6,796 nt of DNA, taken from positions 1 to 6,796 of the forward strand of contig DSAU01000453.1 in the NCBI GenBank assembly GCA_011046315.1, read 5' to 3'. The position numbers were made by a program, and so were the translations under genes. The stretch is from a bacterium. Its GTDB lineage: Bacteria > Zhuqueibacterota > Zhuqueibacteria > Thermofontimicrobiales > Thermofontimicrobiaceae. Numbering within the stretch: the stretch's first letter is position 1; every line of letters begins with the position of its first letter. Of this stretch, positions 6,745 through 6,796 are shown one piece after another. Below the pieces are notes generated by a model, which made no database searches, was not told the DNA's origin, and worked only from the letters and a program-made list of their open reading frames with translations.

Positions 6745-6796
6745 CTAGAAATTAGCTTCCTTTTTTCGGAACCATCGCGATTCATGACCCATATAG
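6745..6796 (-). CDS. Possible C-terminal end of an upstream gene, partial
   Basis: The last bases of the window can be read on the minus strand as 16 codons followed by TAG at 6745-6747, giving YMGHESRWFRKKEANF. The residue mix is plausible for a protein tail and the gap to the receptor gene (97 bases to its ATG) is normal. The fragment is too short to identify, and an open frame of this length is easily found by chance. Confidence 0.25.
   Translation of the reverse strand, partial: YMGHESRWFRKKEANF

Overview
The window looks like part of a chromosome of a Gram-negative bacterium of the Bacteroidetes/FCB type (Bacteroidota, Ignavibacteriota, KSB1 or Caldithrix-like; I cannot choose between them). 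The reasons are: a TonB-dependent receptor with an N-terminal carboxypeptidase-regulatory-like domain, weak or absent Shine-Dalgarno sequences before several genes, AT-rich DNA, and outer-membrane proteins ending in Phe. All real genes are on the minus strand, so transcription runs from right to left.

Layout from right to left: (1) 6745-6796, a possible C-terminal scrap of an upstream gene; (2) 6651-6744, a short AT-rich leader without a convincing promoter; (3) 4272-6650, a TonB-dependent receptor; (4) 3601-4257, a small predicted outer-membrane beta-barrel protein of unknown function; (5) 2095-3537, a TolC-family outer-membrane efflux protein; (6) 2038-2100, a degenerate 8-bp repeat cluster; (7) 913-2028, a membrane-fusion (HlyD/MacA-type) adaptor; (8) 1-905, an ABC permease of the MacB/FtsX type, cut by the left window edge. 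Gaps are 14, 63, 66 and 7 bases, so the five genes plausibly form one operon, although the two wider gaps could hold internal signals.

Together TolC, adaptor and permease are three of the four parts of a MacAB-TolC-like tripartite exporter. The permease has no fused ATPase domain and no ATPase gene lies in the window, so a separate LolD/MacB-like ATPase is expected just beyond the left edge. The receptor and small barrel protein at the head of the cluster suggest, by inference only, that import or sensing at the outer membrane is co-expressed with export. The substrate cannot be deduced from the sequence.

I found no RNA gene, mobile element, CRISPR array or clearly new system. The points most worth a second look are the linkage of the receptor to an exporter, the 8-bp repeat cluster that distorts the apparent start of the adaptor gene, and an abrupt GC rise inside the receptor gene.
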